Source of the DNA: Gemella sp041433685
Lineage (GTDB): Bacteria; Bacillota; Bacilli; Staphylococcales; Gemellaceae
Assembly (NCBI RefSeq): GCF_041433685.1
Contig: NZ_JAPWBZ010000002.1
Span: forward strand, 62,001-126,000
Direction of reading: 5' to 3'
DNA: 64,000 nt
Position numbers and translations under genes: made by a program
Shown: positions 1 to 8,616 of the stretch, piece by piece
Layout: every line of letters begins with the position of its first letter
Numbering within the stretch: position 1 is the first letter of the stretch
The notes under the pieces: generated by a model
What the model saw: the letters and a program-made list of their open reading frames with translations, nothing else
Told to the model about the DNA's origin: nothing
The model's database searches: none

Positions 1-30
1 TAAATAATATATAAAGAAAGGTTAAGACTA

Positions 31-657
31 ATGAAAGGAAAATTCATAACTGTGGAAGGCTCTGATGGGTCAGGAAAAACTACATTTATAAATTCTGTAA
101 CAGAATACTTAGTAAAAAAAGGTTATAAAGTAATAACTACTCGTGAACCTGGAGGAACAGAATTTAGCGAAAAAGTTCGTGAGCTCTTGTTTGATAGTTC
201 AAATGAAATAGATGCTAAAACAGAGAGTTTACTGTTTTGCGTAAGTAGACGTGATCATATTATAAAAAAAATAATTCCATATGTAGAAGAAGGATATATA
301 GTTATTTGTGACCGTTTTGTTGATAGTTCTATAGCATATCAAAGCTACGGTAGAGGACTTAATAAACAAGATATAATTGATATTAATAAATATACTACTG
401 ATGGTTTAGAGCCTGACCTAACTCTATATTTTAATGTAGATGTAGAAATAGGGTTATCTCGTACAAAAGGTCGTGATGAAAATAATCGAATGGACAATGA
501 AAGTTTGAAGTTTTATAAAGATGTAAAACGTGGATATGATGAACTTTCTAATGATTATAAAAAACGTATAAAGGTTATCGATGCAAATCAAGATTATGAA
601 AAAGTAGAGAAAGACGCATTTAAAATATTGGAAGGATTTTTAAACAATGAATTTTAA
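31..657 (+). CDS. tmk: Thymidylate kinase
   Basis: Phosphorylates dTMP to dTDP with ATP, in the cytoplasm, for dTTP supply. The 208 residues are the usual family length. The P-loop GSDGSGKT lies at residues 10-17, followed by the TREPGGTE motif near residue 37 and a DRFVDSSIAYQ motif near residue 96 that belongs to the dTMP site. The ATG is preceded by AAAGAAAGG. The end overlaps holB by 11 bp, so the two are translationally coupled. In Bacillus, tmk and holB are separated by darA (yaaQ) and yaaR; here they touch. Identification is secure. Confidence 0.96.
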   Translation: MKGKFITVEGSDGSGKTTFINSVTEYLVKKGYKVITTREPGGTEFSEKVRELLFDSSNEIDAKTESLLFCVSRRDHIIKKIIPYVEEGYIVICDRFVDSSIAYQSYGRGLNKQDIIDINKYTTDGLEPDLTLYFNVDVEIGLSRTKGRDENNRMDNESLKFYKDVKRGYDELSNDYKKRIKVIDANQDYEKVEKDAFKILEGFLNNEF

Positions 658-1480
658 TAAAGACGATATTGCTGTAAAATCTTTAACAAATTCATTAAAA
701 AATAATAAACTATCCCATGCCTATCTAGTAGTAAGTGAGGATAGTTTATATTGTGATGAGTTTATTTTACAATTTGTTAAAGCAGTTTTTTGTTTAGATA
801 ATAATTCTAAAGACTTTAAGAATTGTGGAAAATGTAAAAACTGCATTAGCATAGAACATAATAACTATGTAGACTTCTATAAAGTAGATACTGAAACGTC
901 AATAAAAAAAGAAGAGATACAATTATTAAAAAAAGAATTTAGTATTAAGTCCTACTATGGAAAAAAGATATATTGGATAAAAGACATAGAGAAAATGACT
1001 GATCAAGCAGCTAATAGTCTGCTTAAATTTTTAGAAGAGCCAGAAGAAGACATAATAGCTATTTTGAGTTGTAAAAATACAAGTGCAGTTTTACCAACAA
1101 TAATTTCACGTTGCCAGCAAATTAAACTTGTAGGAAAAAAAGAGGAAAAACTAGAAGGTAAAGAATTTTTAGAAAAAATAATTTTTGAATTTAAAAATAA
1201 ATTTGAGTATAAAAAACACTTTGCAAATATTTATCTTTTAAACGAATTAAAAAATAAGGAAGAGATACTTGATTTTTTTGAAACAGTTAATAAGAAAATA
1301 GAAATTAGCTATACTATGTCCTCTTCTTTAGAAAATATAAAGAATATCAGCCGAGTTCATGAAAAAGTGTTACAGGCAATTTATGATATAAAAGCTAATG
1401 TAAATTCAGTATTAGTGTTAGAAAAATTTTTATTTTCACTTATTCTTGATGAGAATAGATTAGATTTTCTTGGAGATTAG
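647..1480 (+). CDS. holB: DNA polymerase III subunit delta prime
   Basis: Clamp-loader subunit that helps open the beta ring at the replication fork. The N-terminal AAA+-like part has the LSHAYLV opening typical of the family. A four-cysteine zinc module (CLDNN...CGKCKNC) lies near residues 49-65. The motif ANSLLKFLEEPEED near residues 121-134 and the SRCQQIKL motif that follows are standard for delta prime and the DnaX family. At 277 aa it is a little shorter than the Bacillus protein. It starts inside tmk and is followed 5 bp later by trmN6. The ricT and yabA genes that follow holB in Bacillus are absent here. Confidence 0.93.
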   Translation: MNFNKDDIAVKSLTNSLKNNKLSHAYLVVSEDSLYCDEFILQFVKAVFCLDNNSKDFKNCGKCKNCISIEHNNYVDFYKVDTETSIKKEEIQLLKKEFSIKSYYGKKIYWIKDIEKMTDQAANSLLKFLEEPEEDIIAILSCKNTSAVLPTIISRCQQIKLVGKKEEKLEGKEFLEKIIFEFKNKFEYKKHFANIYLLNELKNKEEILDFFETVNKKIEISYTMSSSLENIKNISRVHEKVLQAIYDIKANVNSVLVLEKFLFSLILDENRLDFLGD

Positions 1481-1485
1481 ATTAA

Positions 1486-2220
1486 ATGATTGAGAATATA
1501 AGAGAAGATATAGTATCTAAAAATTATAAAATTTTACAGAAGATAGACCATTACAGTATGTCGACAGATTCTTTCTTATTACCTTATTTTGCCAATGTCC
1601 CTAAAAGTTCTAAAAAGAACATAATAGAACTTTGTAGTGGAAATGGAGGGATTTCTATTATTTTACGTGAGAAGAGTCAGGCGCAGATAGAAATGTTAGA
1701 AATCCAAGAAGATTTGGTGGAATTAAGTAAAAGAAGTATTGAGCTTAATAATTTAACGGGAATAAATGTTAGAAATGGTGATATAAAAAAAACAAAAAAT
1801 TATTATAAACCGTCATCTTTTGATTATGTAATATGTAATCCACCTTACTTTCCAGTGAAAAATATGCCTAACCAAAGGGAAAAGTTTAATCATAATATAT
1901 CACGTCATGAAATATTATGTAATCTTAGTGATGTTATACAAGCTATAAAATATTTGTTAAAGCAAAATGGGAAATTTAGTTTAGTTCATCGTACTTATCG
2001 TATTTCTGACATTATATCAGAATGTGAGAAAAATGGTTTGGCTATAAAGCGAATAAAGTTTGTTTATGGTAAAGAATCTAGTAATAATAGTAAAATAGTT
2101 TTAGTAGAGGGAAGTATTTCTAATGTAAGTGATATAAAAGTAGAACAACCGTTATACATTTATAAAGAAGATGAGACATATACAGAAGAAATGAAGAAGG
2201 TGTATGGAATTGACAGTTAG
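1486..2220 (+). CDS. trmN6: tRNA1(Val) adenine-37 N6-methyltransferase family protein (YabB/TrmN6)
   Basis: SAM-dependent methyltransferase of the TrmN6/YabB family, expected to methylate N6 of adenine 37 in a tRNA. The SAM-binding motif ELCSGNGGISIIL lies near residues 48-60. The catalytic NPPY motif typical of N6-adenine methyltransferases is seen as CNPPYFP near residue 122. Length of 244 aa fits the family. The gene sits between holB and a GIY-YIG gene as in Bacillus, which supports the call. Its 3' end overlaps the next gene by 17 bp. The exact tRNA target is inferred from the family. Confidence 0.85.
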   Translation: MIENIREDIVSKNYKILQKIDHYSMSTDSFLLPYFANVPKSSKKNIIELCSGNGGISIILREKSQAQIEMLEIQEDLVELSKRSIELNNLTGINVRNGDIKKTKNYYKPSSFDYVICNPPYFPVKNMPNQREKFNHNISRHEILCNLSDVIQAIKYLLKQNGKFSLVHRTYRISDIISECEKNGLAIKRIKFVYGKESSNNSKIVLVEGSISNVSDIKVEQPLYIYKEDETYTEEMKKVYGIDS

Positions 2221-2515
2221 TTATATATATGTAGTTGAGTGCGCTGATAGAAGCTTTTACACAGGATATACTACAGATATAGTACGTAGAATAAAATTGC
2301 ATAATGCTAAAAAAGGAGCTAAGTACACTAGGGCAAGAGGCCCTGTCACTTTGGTATATTTTGAGGAGTATGAAACAAAAAGTGAAGCGACAAAAGCAGA
2401 AAGTTCGTTTAAGAAACTGACACGGATGCAGAAAGAACAATATATTTTTGAAAATATCAGTAAAGAGAAAGAAAATAAGATAAGATATTATAATAAAAAA
2501 ATAAAGGAGGATTAA
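2204..2515 (+). CDS. GIY-YIG domain protein (YazA/UPF0213 family)
   Basis: Small single-domain GIY-YIG nuclease-fold protein of 103 aa. The motif appears as YIYVVECADRSFYTGYT at residues 7-23, followed by a conserved Arg in DIVRRIKLHN. The conserved Glu is within AESSF near residue 66. Its position between the trmN6 and rsmI homologues matches yazA in Bacillus. The start overlaps trmN6, and an AAGG lies just upstream of the ATG. Biological role is unknown; the fold is related to UvrC and homing nucleases, but no substrate can be inferred from sequence. Confidence 0.85.
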   Translation: MELTVSYIYVVECADRSFYTGYTTDIVRRIKLHNAKKGAKYTRARGPVTLVYFEEYETKSEATKAESSFKKLTRMQKEQYIFENISKEKENKIRYYNKKIKED

Positions 2516-2516
2516 C

Positions 2517-3347
2517 ATGTTATATTTAGTGGCAACTCCTATAGGTAATCTTGAGGATATAACTTTAAGGGCGTTAAAAGTTCTGAAAAGTGTAGAAATT
2601 TTAGCGTGTGAAGATACAAGAAATACGCAAAAATTGCTAAATCATTATGAAATAACAGGTAAGAAGTTAATAAGTTATCATGAACATAATGAAGAAAAAA
2701 TGAGTGAAAAGATTATTAGTTATTTAGAAGAAGGAAGAGAAGTAGCACTTGTTACAGATGCTGGGATGCCGTGTATTTCTGATCCAGGATATATTTTAGT
2801 AGAAAAAATTAAAAAAATAGGACTTCCTATTACGGCACTACCTGGAGCAAATGCAGGGTTAACCGCTCTAGTAGCTAGTGGTATAGAATCTTATAACTAC
2901 ACATTTTATGGTTTTTTACCAAGAAAAACAAAAGATTTAAAATTAAAACTAGAAGAAATTTTAAAAATAAATACTACCGCTATCTTATATGAATCACCTC
3001 ATCGGGTAAAGAATTTAGTGGAAGAGATTTCGAAAATTGACTCAACTAGAAAGATTTCAGTAGCGCGTGAGCTAACAAAGATGTTTGAGCAAATAGAGAC
3101 TTCTTCAGCAAAAGAAATTCTGGAAATATTAGGGGATAAGATAAAGGAAAAAGGAGAATTTGTTGTTATAATTTCTCCAAATAGAGATGAAAAGTCAGAA
3201 GATGTTAATTTTGATGAATTAGTTGAACTTGTTTATCAAAAAGTTCAAAATGGTGAAAAAAAATCAGAAGCTATAAAAAATATTTCAAAAGAATTTGGTA
3301 TTAATAAGAAAGAGGTCTATAGTTTGTATCATGAAAAATATGATTAG
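2517..3347 (+). CDS. rsmI: 16S rRNA (cytidine-1402-2'-O)-methyltransferase
   Basis: Methylates the ribose of C1402 in the ribosomal P site. The protein opens with LYLVATPIGNLEDITLRAL and continues with CEDTRNTQKLL and the SAM-binding PGANAGLTAL motif, all typical of RsmI in the tetrapyrrole-methylase superfamily. The 276 aa length is normal. A strong AAAGGAGG ribosome site lies 6 bp before the ATG at 2517. It closes the tmk-to-rsmI operon, and its last 17 bp overlap the start of a small membrane-protein gene. Confidence 0.95.
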   Translation: MLYLVATPIGNLEDITLRALKVLKSVEILACEDTRNTQKLLNHYEITGKKLISYHEHNEEKMSEKIISYLEEGREVALVTDAGMPCISDPGYILVEKIKKIGLPITALPGANAGLTALVASGIESYNYTFYGFLPRKTKDLKLKLEEILKINTTAILYESPHRVKNLVEEISKIDSTRKISVARELTKMFEQIETSSAKEILEILGDKIKEKGEFVVIISPNRDEKSEDVNFDELVELVYQKVQNGEKKSEAIKNISKEFGINKKEVYSLYHEKYD

Positions 3348-3657
3348 TTTATTAATAATTAATATTTTGATAGTATTATTTTTAGTCTTATCATTTTGGA
3401 ATAAAATATTCTTCATTCCATTGTCTATATTATTAATATTAAATATTGCAGTGATTTACATAAAAAGTTTAACGTTAGATAAAAATGAGCAAAAGAAAAA
3501 AATAGTATTACATAAAGTGAAAAATTCATTATCTGTTATATTAGGTTATTCAGAAGCGCATAATGAGGGTATGATTTCTAAAAATGAAATGGATGAAAAA
3601 ATAAATGAAGAAATAGCAGAAATAGTGACGATAATAAAAGAAGAGATTTATAAGTAA
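3331..3657 (+). CDS. Small membrane protein with a histidine-kinase H-box-like helix
   Basis: A 108-aa protein of unknown function. The start at 3331 (ATG, inside the rsmI 3' end, AGAGG upstream) is chosen because an earlier in-frame ATG lies deeper in rsmI without a ribosome site. Residues 4-45 are strongly hydrophobic and give two membrane segments separated by a short loop with W, N and K. The cytoplasmic part contains HKVKNSLSVILGYSE at about residues 61-75, which resembles the phospho-acceptor H-box of sensor kinases, followed by an acidic helix. No ATPase domain follows. Cotranscribed with rsmI and ended by a clear terminator. Confidence 0.65.
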   Translation: MKNMISLLIINILIVLFLVLSFWNKIFFIPLSILLILNIAVIYIKSLTLDKNEQKKKIVLHKVKNSLSVILGYSEAHNEGMISKNEMDEKINEEIAEIVTIIKEEIYK

Positions 3658-3670
3658 ATCTCTTCTTTTA
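3635..3670. terminator. Bidirectional intrinsic terminator between rsmI operon and trkH
   Basis: Perfect 16-bp inverted repeat with a TAAG loop: an A-rich arm with AAGAGATTTA at 3641-3650 and the matching TAAATCTCTT at 3655-3664. It reads as hairpin plus T-run on either strand, so it can end both the plus-strand operon and the minus-strand trk operon. The stem overlaps both flanking stop codons. Confidence 0.88.
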
Positions 3671-5146
3671 TTTATGAAAATTAGTAGTTTTTGCTTTTTT
3701 TCTGCGTTTTGTCCATGTTTTAGCAGAGAAAAATACAACTAGTGGTATTAACTCTAAACGCCCAAGTAGCATAGAAAAACATAAAATTATCTTTGTAAAG
3801 TACGGAATAGATGAAAAATTGCTCATTGGCCCAAAATTATTAAATGCGGGGCCTGCATTACTAATAGAAGTAACTGTTAATGAAATTGCATCTTCAAAAT
3901 CATTTATTTGGAATGTTACTAAAAATAATATAATAACGAAAATAAATCCAAATAATAGTAAATAATTAGCAAGCGGTGTAGTATCTTTTACAATTTTACC
4001 ATCTATTTTAAACATTGATATTTTTCGTGGGTTAAGGGCCTTGCCAATAGATTGTTTAGCATTTTTTATAAAGAATATTAAACGAGGTATCTTAATTCCA
4101 CCAGCCGTTCCACCTGTACATCCTCCAACAAGCATTAAAATAAGAATAATCATTTTAGAAAAAACTGGCCAGATATTAAAATCATTATAAGTAAACCCGG
4201 TTGTAGAAACTATAGATGATACTGTAAAGAAAACATCTAATAAACTGTGGTTAGGAGTATCATAAGAACGATAAATATCTAAAAACATAATTACAGATAA
4301 AATACTTATCATCCCTAAAAACCAACGTAATTCTTCACTTTTTAAAACTTTAAAATAACGTTTAAAGATAATAAAATATATTAAACTTAAATTCATTGAA
4401 AATATAAGCATGAATATAGCGATAACTACAGTTATGTAAGTACTATTGTAATAACCAATACCAAGGTTTCTTGGAGCAAATCCACCAGTTCCAGCAGTAG
4501 AAAATGCTAGATTAATACTATCAAATATACCAATACCACCAGATAATAACAGAACAAACAAAATTGCTGTTAAAGTTATATAAATTCCGTATAAATATCT
4601 TGCGGTTTGTTTCATAGACGATACTACTTTACCAAAATATGGTCCAGGAACTTCAGCTTTTGCGATATGAATTGTGTGAGGAGAACGTGGTAGGATAGCT
4701 AGTGCAAAAACAATAACCCCCATACCACCAATAAAATGGGTGAAACTTCTCCAAAATAAGAGACTCTTACTTAAACTTTCTATATCTTGCAAAATAGTAG
4801 AACCTGTCGTTGTAAAACCACTAACCGTTTCGAAAAGACTGTCAATATAACTAGGAATTTCCCCGGATAAATAAAAGGGTAATGCTCCTATAAGGGAAAA
4901 TACAATCCAAGTCAGAGTTACAATAACAAATCCTTCCCTTTTATAGAAATCTTGCTCTCTATTTTCCTCGGTAAAGGCATCAATAATAGAATACAGCGCA
5001 AGGCTCATTATTATTGCAACAAGAAAAGATACAGTTGTTTTTGAAGACTCATTATACATTAAAGATACCAGCATTGGAATAATCAAAAGACCAGTTAGTA
5101 ATTTAAGCATTCTGGCAAGAACATAGAAAATCATTTTATAATTCAT
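3668..5146 (-). CDS. trkH: Trk-type potassium uptake membrane subunit
   Basis: Integral membrane K+ translocating subunit. The 492 residues form about ten hydrophobic segments. The selectivity-filter type motif GFTTTGST occurs near residue 110, with related filter motifs TAGTGGFAPRN, STTGFTYNDF and SNAGPAFNNFGP in the three later repeats. Length fits TrkH better than the shorter KtrB. The minus-strand ATG at 5146 is preceded by AGGGGGC. It lies 2 bp downstream of trkA, so both subunits come from one operon. Confidence 0.92.
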   Translation of the reverse strand: MNYKMIFYVLARMLKLLTGLLIIPMLVSLMYNESSKTTVSFLVAIIMSLALYSIIDAFTEENREQDFYKREGFVIVTLTWIVFSLIGALPFYLSGEIPSYIDSLFETVSGFTTTGSTILQDIESLSKSLLFWRSFTHFIGGMGVIVFALAILPRSPHTIHIAKAEVPGPYFGKVVSSMKQTARYLYGIYITLTAILFVLLLSGGIGIFDSINLAFSTAGTGGFAPRNLGIGYYNSTYITVVIAIFMLIFSMNLSLIYFIIFKRYFKVLKSEELRWFLGMISILSVIMFLDIYRSYDTPNHSLLDVFFTVSSIVSTTGFTYNDFNIWPVFSKMIILILMLVGGCTGGTAGGIKIPRLIFFIKNAKQSIGKALNPRKISMFKIDGKIVKDTTPLANYLLLFGFIFVIILFLVTFQINDFEDAISLTVTSISNAGPAFNNFGPMSNFSSIPYFTKIILCFSMLLGRLELIPLVVFFSAKTWTKRRKKAKTTNFHK

Positions 5147-5148
5147 AG

Positions 5149-6525
5149 TTATTGCCCCCTAGAAATAATATCATCAATATGCTCAATTTTATGCTTATAG
5201 CTAACAACAACAACATTATCGTCCAGCTTAATTTCATCATCACCATTAGGGAAAATTTGTTTATTATTTCTTATTATGAATGCTATTAACATATTAGGGT
5301 TAATAGATAAATCTTTTAATTTTATACCTAAAATTTTAGCACTGTTATTTGTGATTTTAAACTCTATTACTTCCGCTTGGTTATTTGCTATACGATAAAA
5401 GTTTTCAATATCAGAATGTTTGCTGCATTGAAGGGATTTCGTATATTTTGTAATAATATTACCAACGATCTCTTTAGGGGTAATATAAGAATATTGGCCA
5501 ATATCTTCAGCGATTTGTTTAAGAGAAGCTCGATTAACTTTTGCAACAGTTTTTTTGATGCCTAACTTATCAGCATATAAATTTATGATAATATTTTCTT
5601 CGTCAAAACCGGTTAGAGAAATACAACTATCAAAAGCTTGAATACCTTCTTCTATTAGAGTATCACGGTCACTACCATCAGCCCAAATAACATCAATATC
5701 AGGGAAAGACTCGCTAAGAGAAATAGCTTTATTTTTATCAATTTCTATTACTTTTATGTAGAAATTAGCAATTTGTAAAAATTCAACAAGATAATGAGCT
5801 ATTTTTCCACCACCAATAACAAGAGAAGATGTAATTTTTTTCTCAAGGTTATCTTTATTACCTAGCAATTTATAGAATTTTTTCAGATTCTTATTTGCAG
5901 CTGTAATATGAACCTTGTCGCCAACATTAAAGATATAGTTACCACGTGGAACAAATACTTCTCCTTTTCTCTCTACTAAGCAAACTAGTGAAGGAAAATC
6001 AATTATTTTTTTACTATCTATTAGAGAGATACCATTTAATATACTATTTTTATTAATAATAACTTCTAATATATTGAATTTTCCGCCAAAAAAACTTTCA
6101 ACTTTTGTTGCTGTTGGATATTTTAACATATGAGAAATTTGTTTAGCAGCCTCATACTCAGGGTTAACCATAAGGTCTATTCCTAGTGATTCACGTAAGA
6201 ATTCTTTTGTTTTAGAGTATTCAGGATTTCTAATCCTAGCTATTGTATATTTTGCCCCCATCTGTTTAGCAGCAATACAACAAATCATATTAATTTCATC
6301 ACTTGCTGTAACAGAAATAAACATATCAGCTTTTGCTGAATCAGCTCTTGTAAGAACTTCGTAGTTAGCTCCATTTCCTAATATACCATTAATATCATAA
6401 GCTTCAACGAGCTTTTCAACACGTAATTCATTAGTGTCAATAATTGTTACTTCTTGAAAGATGTCGGAAAAATCAGCACAAAGTAATTCGCCAACTTTTC
6501 CCCCACCAACTATAACTACTTTCAC
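5149..6525 (-). CDS. trkA: Trk potassium uptake regulatory subunit TrkA (two RCK domains)
   Basis: Cytoplasmic NAD-binding regulator of TrkH. The two Rossmann domains are marked by IVGGGKVGELLC near residue 4 and VIGGGKIAHYLVEF near residue 234; each is followed by a RCK_C-type half. I chose the GTG at 6525 (458 aa, protein beginning MKVVIVGGG) because AAAGGAG lies 8 bp upstream. The longer reading from 6585 would place the promoter -35 box inside the gene. Two full RCK halves argue for TrkA rather than the short KtrA. Confidence 0.92.
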   Translation of the reverse strand: MKVVIVGGGKVGELLCADFSDIFQEVTIIDTNELRVEKLVEAYDINGILGNGANYEVLTRADSAKADMFISVTASDEINMICCIAAKQMGAKYTIARIRNPEYSKTKEFLRESLGIDLMVNPEYEAAKQISHMLKYPTATKVESFFGGKFNILEVIINKNSILNGISLIDSKKIIDFPSLVCLVERKGEVFVPRGNYIFNVGDKVHITAANKNLKKFYKLLGNKDNLEKKITSSLVIGGGKIAHYLVEFLQIANFYIKVIEIDKNKAISLSESFPDIDVIWADGSDRDTLIEEGIQAFDSCISLTGFDEENIIINLYADKLGIKKTVAKVNRASLKQIAEDIGQYSYITPKEIVGNIITKYTKSLQCSKHSDIENFYRIANNQAEVIEFKITNNSAKILGIKLKDLSINPNMLIAFIIRNNKQIFPNGDDEIKLDDNVVVVSYKHKIEHIDDIISRGQ

Positions 6526-6556
6526 ATGTAAAACTCCTTTTTTGAGTGATAACCAT

Positions 6557-6585
6557 ATTATAAAATTATTATCAAACAAAGTCAA
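6557..6585 (-). promoter_or_regulatory. Sigma-A promoter for trkA-trkH
   Basis: On the minus strand TTGACT (6585-6580), a 17-bp spacer, then TATAAT (6562-6557). The start of transcription should be near 6550, about 25 bp before the GTG of trkA. Confidence 0.8.
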
Positions 6586-6739
6586 TTTTAATGTAAAAAA
6601 GTTTCATACTTTAAAGTAAAGAATTATAATATATAATATAAAGCTGTCCATACATAGAATAAGTGTGAAGTTCAAAGGGAAAAATAAAAAGAAAAGTATA
6701 ACAACATTTTGATAAACTATACCAAAATTCATGAATTTG

Positions 6740-6748
6740 TGATATAAT
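6740..6748 (+). promoter_or_regulatory. Extended -10 promoter for dnaG-rpoD
   Basis: TGATATAAT (extended -10, TATAAT at 6743-6748) lies about 67 bp upstream of the dnaG start. No good -35 hexamer is seen at the right spacing, which is common for extended -10 promoters. Confidence 0.6.
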
Positions 6749-6815
6749 TATAAAAGGGAAATTTTATCGCTTTTCATCTAATTAAGTAATAAATTTGTGA
6801 TGGAGGAGGAGTAAA

Positions 6816-8606
6816 ATGGCAAAAATTTCTAAACAAGACATAGATTATATTTTTGAAAATATAGATATAGTTAGTTTAGTTAGTGAGTATATAAAGTTGG
6901 AAAAACGAGGACAAAACTATTTAGGCTTATGTCCTTTTCATAATGAAAAAACTCCATCATTTACTGTATCTCCTGACAAAAAAATTGCCCATTGTTTTGG
7001 ATGTGGGAAAGGTGGTAATATTTTTCAGTTTATATCATTAATAGAAAATATTACATATAATCAAGCAATTGTAAAATTGGGGACAAGATTAGGACTAAAT
7101 TTAGAGTCGAATGAAAGAAAAGAAGTTAGCTATGATTTGAATAATGAGCTTGATTCTATGTATTATGGTCATTTACTTTTAGCAGACTATTACAATTATA
7201 TTCTATTAAATACAAAAGAAGCTGAAGGAGCGTTGAAGTATTTATTAGATAGAGGCTTAAGTATTGATGTAATAAAATATTTTAATTTGGGATATGCACC
7301 ACGAGACAATAATATCGCGTTAAATTTTTTTAAATCTAATAACTTAAATTTAGATTTAATGGTAGAAGCAGGCTTGTTGGGAAAAAATGAAAATAATGAT
7401 TACTATGATGTTTTTAAGGATAGAATAATGATTCCTATAAAAGATAATAAAAATCAAGTTGTTGCATTTTCAGGAAGAACAATGTCTCAGGATAAAAATG
7501 TACCTAAATACTATAATACTCATGAAACAAAAATTTTTGAAAAACGAACGGTATTATACAATTTTTCAGATGCTAGGTCTTTTATAGCAAAAGAGAATGA
7601 AATTATTTTGTGTGAAGGGTACATGGATGTTATAAAAGCGTACCAAAATGGTATAAAAAATGTAGTAGCCCTAATGGGAACTAATATTGATAATAATAAG
7701 CTACATGAAATTTTAAATTTAGTTAACAAAGTCACTTTAAGTCTTGATAATGATGTTGCAGGAACAGAAGCGCAAATAGAAATAGGAAATAGAATAATAA
7801 AGAAAACAGACAATGTTTATAAATTAAAATTTTCTGGAGCTAAGGATTTAGATGAATTTTTAACGGATAAAAATTTGAAAAATACAAATTTCGATGCACA
7901 AAGTTACGTCACTAATAACAAAGAACATTTTATTAATTTTAAAATAGAGTATTGTAAAGATATAGCTAAGACTAATATTGAGCAAAGAATTAAGTTTAAA
8001 AATGAAATTTTAACTAATATTTCTTATGTAGAAGATGAGTCATTAAAATACATATTATTAACATACTTAGCTGAGGAATTTGGAATAGAACGTCAAGTCC
8101 TTAACAGAGAATTAAATCAATTACAGACAAAAAGAAAAAACCAAACCTCGCAATGGGTAGCACCAGAAAATCCAAAGTTGTTGTTTAAGGCATTAAATTA
8201 TGATAAAAAAATGTGTAAACTATTTAAATACTTCTTTACAAGTAGAAATATTTTTATTGATAATTATTCGAAATTGGAACAATGTCAGTTTTCACAAGAG
8301 ATATTTGAAAGATTAGTAGATTATTTAATTATTTACTACAACAATAATCTAGAATTTCAAATTTATAAATTTGTTCATAGTATTGATGATGAAGAGGTTG
8401 CACGATTAGCGACTTATATAGATGAAACAGACTTTTTAATAGAAGAAAATCCAACGAATGAAATTGTTATAGATTATATAGCATATTTCAAGAAAAAAGA
8501 GATTAGTATTGAGAAGTTAAAAGAACTACTAAAAGTTGCTATTCAAGAAATGGATGTAGAAGCACAAAAAGAATTGCTAGAGCAATTGAAAAAGTATAAA
8601 AAGTAA
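6816..8606 (+). CDS. dnaG: DNA primase
   Basis: Makes RNA primers for lagging-strand synthesis. The N-terminal zinc-binding domain is visible as CPFHNEKTPSF with CFGCGKGG (Cys, His, Cys, Cys; residues 40-65). The catalytic TOPRIM core carries the EGYMDVIKAY motif near residue 268 and the SLDNDVAGTEA motif near 312. The C-terminal 150 residues should bind the DnaB helicase. At 596 aa it has normal length. The ribosome site GGAGGAGG is strong. It is followed 10 bp later by rpoD, the conserved macromolecular synthesis operon order. Confidence 0.96.
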   Translation: MAKISKQDIDYIFENIDIVSLVSEYIKLEKRGQNYLGLCPFHNEKTPSFTVSPDKKIAHCFGCGKGGNIFQFISLIENITYNQAIVKLGTRLGLNLESNERKEVSYDLNNELDSMYYGHLLLADYYNYILLNTKEAEGALKYLLDRGLSIDVIKYFNLGYAPRDNNIALNFFKSNNLNLDLMVEAGLLGKNENNDYYDVFKDRIMIPIKDNKNQVVAFSGRTMSQDKNVPKYYNTHETKIFEKRTVLYNFSDARSFIAKENEIILCEGYMDVIKAYQNGIKNVVALMGTNIDNNKLHEILNLVNKVTLSLDNDVAGTEAQIEIGNRIIKKTDNVYKLKFSGAKDLDEFLTDKNLKNTNFDAQSYVTNNKEHFINFKIEYCKDIAKTNIEQRIKFKNEILTNISYVEDESLKYILLTYLAEEFGIERQVLNRELNQLQTKRKNQTSQWVAPENPKLLFKALNYDKKMCKLFKYFFTSRNIFIDNYSKLEQCQFSQEIFERLVDYLIIYYNNNLEFQIYKFVHSIDDEEVARLATYIDETDFLIEENPTNEIVIDYIAYFKKKEISIEKLKELLKVAIQEMDVEAQKELLEQLKKYKK

Positions 8607-8616
8607 GGAGAAGAAG

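Noticed and set aside
2120..2518. 132-codon minus-strand ORF opposite trmN6 and the GIY-YIG gene
   Set aside because: It is antisense to two conserved genes, with Phe/Leu/Ser-rich shadow composition and no family features.
6526..6585. 20-residue N-terminal extension of TrkA
   Set aside because: It covers the -10 and -35 boxes and the ribosome site; the GTG at 6525 has the right spacing.
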